This document shows, in pieces, positions 62,592 through 64,000 of a stretch of 64,000 bases of DNA; within the stretch, counting starts at the first letter, position 1; each line of letters opens with the position of its first letter. The notes under the pieces were generated by a model. The model saw only the letters and a list, made by a program, of their open reading frames with translations, ran no database searches and had not been told where the DNA came from. The stretch covers positions 62,001 through 126,000 of the forward strand of contig DDSV01000048.1 in the NCBI GenBank assembly GCA_002344215.1, in the 5' to 3' direction. Both the position numbers and the translations under genes were made by a program. The DNA is from Akkermansiaceae bacterium UBA2381 (lineage in GTDB: Bacteria; Verrucomicrobiota; Verrucomicrobiia; Verrucomicrobiales; DEV007).

Positions 62592-63575
62592 ATGCTCGCC
62601 TCTCTCCACACCCTCCACCTGAACGAGCCCTTCCGCATTGCGCATGGCACCTCAGCAACGCGCCAGGTGCTTCGACTCAGTGACGGAGGACGAACGGCGG
62701 AGGCTCCCTTTGTTCCCTACTACGGTGAAGTCCCCGAGGAGACGCTCGAAGTCCTAAAGCAGACTCCCCTTCCCGAGTCGCTGCCGCGCACCGCGAGCCT
62801 CGCCCTCAACCTGCTCCAACACGACCTCACGTGCCAGTCGACCAGCCTACCGCTTTCCTCTCTGGCCATCGCCGCACTTGGTTCTCCTGATCAAGCCGCT
62901 CCTCCCGGGTGCCGCTCCTTCAGCATACCGGACGACCTTGAGATTTTTCACGACAAAGTCCGCGAGATCGGTCGCCAGTTTCGTGTTCTCAAACTGAAGC
63001 TCGGCTCGGGCGATCTCGGGCTCGATCTCGCCATCGTCTCCGTCGCCCGACGAGCCGCGCCTCAGGCGGAGCTGCTCCTCGACGTCAACGGAGGATGGCA
63101 GCCCAGCGAGTCTCCCATGATGATTCAAAAGCTCATGGACTATCGGCCCGCCCTCATCGAGCAACCCTTTCATCATCGCCACGGTCCCGAAGCCTGGAAA
63201 GCCCTTCGTTCCGAATTGCCGGAGCACGTTCCTCCCCTTTTCGCAGACGAGAATGTTCAGACGGTTGAGGATATCGTGGCGCTGGCTCCGTCGGTCGACG
63301 GAGTCAATATCAAGCTTTTGAAATGCGGGAGCTTCGACGGGGCGATCGCCCAGATCGCCCTTGCCAGAGAGCTCGGCCTCCAGATTCTCCTTGGATGTAT
63401 GATCGAAAGCAGCCTCGGCACCACCGCCGCCGCCCATCTAGCGCCCTGGGTGGATTGGATCGATCTGGACGGCCACTTCTATGTCGCGAATGACGACTTC
63501 AGGGGAATCGAGTATGATGACCAGGGCTCTCTCGTGATGCCGGATCGACCGGGCATCGGAGCCATTCCACGATGA
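62592..63575 (+). CDS. Dipeptide epimerase (mandelate racemase/enolase superfamily)
   Basis: A 327-residue enolase-superfamily enzyme of the L-Ala-D/L-Glu epimerase type. The catalytic KxK is at K134/K136 (RVLKLKLGSG). The three metal carboxylates are D164 (LLLDVNGGW), E190 (LIEQPF) and D219 (FADENVQ), and the opposing lysine is K241 (VNIKLLKCGS). These enzymes epimerise dipeptides such as L-Ala-D-Glu from peptidoglycan. The stop overlaps the start of an M20 peptidase gene (ATGA), which fits a dipeptide-salvage operon: epimerisation then hydrolysis. Substrate specificity beyond the family is not determined. It is divergent from the helicase gene. Confidence 0.93.
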   Translation: MLASLHTLHLNEPFRIAHGTSATRQVLRLSDGGRTAEAPFVPYYGEVPEETLEVLKQTPLPESLPRTASLALNLLQHDLTCQSTSLPLSSLAIAALGSPDQAAPPGCRSFSIPDDLEIFHDKVREIGRQFRVLKLKLGSGDLGLDLAIVSVARRAAPQAELLLDVNGGWQPSESPMMIQKLMDYRPALIEQPFHHRHGPEAWKALRSELPEHVPPLFADENVQTVEDIVALAPSVDGVNIKLLKCGSFDGAIAQIALARELGLQILLGCMIESSLGTTAAAHLAPWVDWIDLDGHFYVANDDFRGIEYDDQGSLVMPDRPGIGAIPR

Positions 63576-64000
63576 ATCCCGCTCCCTTCCTCACCTCGGC
63601 TGAAAAGCACCTTCCCGGGTCGCTCGATCTCCTGCGACAACTCGTCGCAATAAACAGTTTCACCGCCAACGCCGCCGGAGTTAACGCCGTGGCCAAACTC
63701 ACGGCTGAGGCCTTTGCTCCGCTCGGCTTCAAGGCCGAACTCGTTCCCTGCGCCACGCCGGGAACGGGTCATCACCTTTTCCTCTCCCGTTCCGGCGAGG
63801 GTGATCCCGTCATTCTTGTGACCCATTCGGACACGGTCTTCCCGCCCGAAGAGGAAAGACAAAGTCACTTTCATTGGGACGAACGTCCCGAGGAAGGACG
63901 CATCTATGGTCCCGGCACGATCGACAACAAGGGAGGCACCGCCCTCATCTGGCTGATGCTGCACATCATCCGCGAGGCGGCCCCGGATTTTTTCGATGGC
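63572..64000 (+). CDS. M20-family metallopeptidase, N-terminal part (runs off the window)
   Basis: An ATG at 63572 overlaps the epimerase stop and opens a frame that runs to the window end (143 codons, no stop). The visible part matches M20 peptidases: SLDLLRQLVAINSFTANAAGVNAVAKLTAEAFAPLGF, VILVTHSDTVFPPEE with the first zinc ligand His and catalytic Asp, and IYGPGTIDNKGGTALIWLMLHIIRE with the bridging Asp of GxxDxKG. M20 enzymes hydrolyse dipeptides or small amidated compounds using two zinc ions. Coupling to a dipeptide epimerase supports a dipeptide-hydrolysing role. The Glu-Glu pair and remaining ligands lie outside the window. Confidence 0.92.
   Translation, partial: MNPAPFLTSAEKHLPGSLDLLRQLVAINSFTANAAGVNAVAKLTAEAFAPLGFKAELVPCATPGTGHHLFLSRSGEGDPVILVTHSDTVFPPEEERQSHFHWDERPEEGRIYGPGTIDNKGGTALIWLMLHIIREAAPDFFDG

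Overview
The window looks like a chromosome segment from a member of the Verrucomicrobiota (PVC superphylum). The basis is the gene content. There are two DUF1549/DUF1553 cytochrome plus DUF1501 gene pairs, a 1,556-residue PVC-type heme-binding dehydrogenase-like protein, a DUF2231/cytochrome protein, an autotransporter-associated beta-strand protein ending in a PEP-CTERM-like tail, and a eukaryote-like Ser/Thr kinase fused to a DUF1080 domain. GC content is high, and Shine-Dalgarno sequences are mostly weak or absent. The assignment is inferred from protein families; no marker gene such as rRNA is present.

Region 1 (1-1.83 kb) holds a LysR regulator cut by the window edge, divergent from a three-gene run (DUF5069, PNPOx-like flavin/PLP-fold protein, DUF1348). 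Region 2 (1.84-7.0 kb) is an accessory, partly decayed defence-type island with lower GC. It contains an orphan HigA antitoxin, a Cys4 mini-protein and a DUF5677 protein, each bracketed by copies of a diverged motif. It also contains a tightly coupled operon on the minus strand: a PIN-GNAT-EVE/ASCH fusion, an ASCH protein, a P-loop NTPase and a 29-residue stub that reads as the N-terminus of a type I restriction HsdR subunit. Just upstream of the operon is a chimeric relic joining a MazG-like start to an S24-peptidase-like half. Region 3 (7.1-8.8 kb) has a hypothetical gene and a four-helix-bundle/zinc-ribbon gene bracketed by 9-bp tandem repeats.

Region 4 (8.8-29 kb) is metabolic and secretory. 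It holds a PhoD-type phosphatase, bifunctional PutA, the giant heme protein, the DUF2231 cytochrome, two DUF1549-DUF1501 pairs and an esterase. Region 5 (29-35.2 kb) has an SsuD-like monooxygenase with an SsuE-like reductase, divergent from an MFS transporter and a ROK regulator. A DMT transporter follows, behind what looks like a transcription attenuator, and then an orphan PycTM (Pycsar effector-like) membrane protein. Region 6 (35.3-46.6 kb) encodes secreted proteins: a two-domain alpha/beta hydrolase, a neutral ceramidase, an M60 metallopeptidase, the beta-strand-repeat/PEP-CTERM protein and a Tat-exported hypothetical protein.

Region 7 (46.8-50.4 kb) is a secretin-like duplicated-domain protein followed by a histidine kinase and an OmpR-type regulator. 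Region 8 (50.4-54.2 kb) is a class III aminotransferase and a Gfo/Idh/MocA oxidoreductase, divergent from a GntR regulator. Region 9 (54.2-64 kb) holds the kinase-DUF1080 fusion, a double-RRM RNA-binding protein, a DUF3127 protein with an SSB-like acidic tip, a TM2 protein, a Ski2-like helicase with a DUF3516-type C-terminus, and a dipeptide epimerase coupled to an M20 peptidase that runs off the window. I saw no tRNA, rRNA, CRISPR array or intact transposase. The strongest candidate for an undescribed system is the PIN-GNAT-EVE/ASCH/P-loop operon translationally coupled to the hsdR stub.
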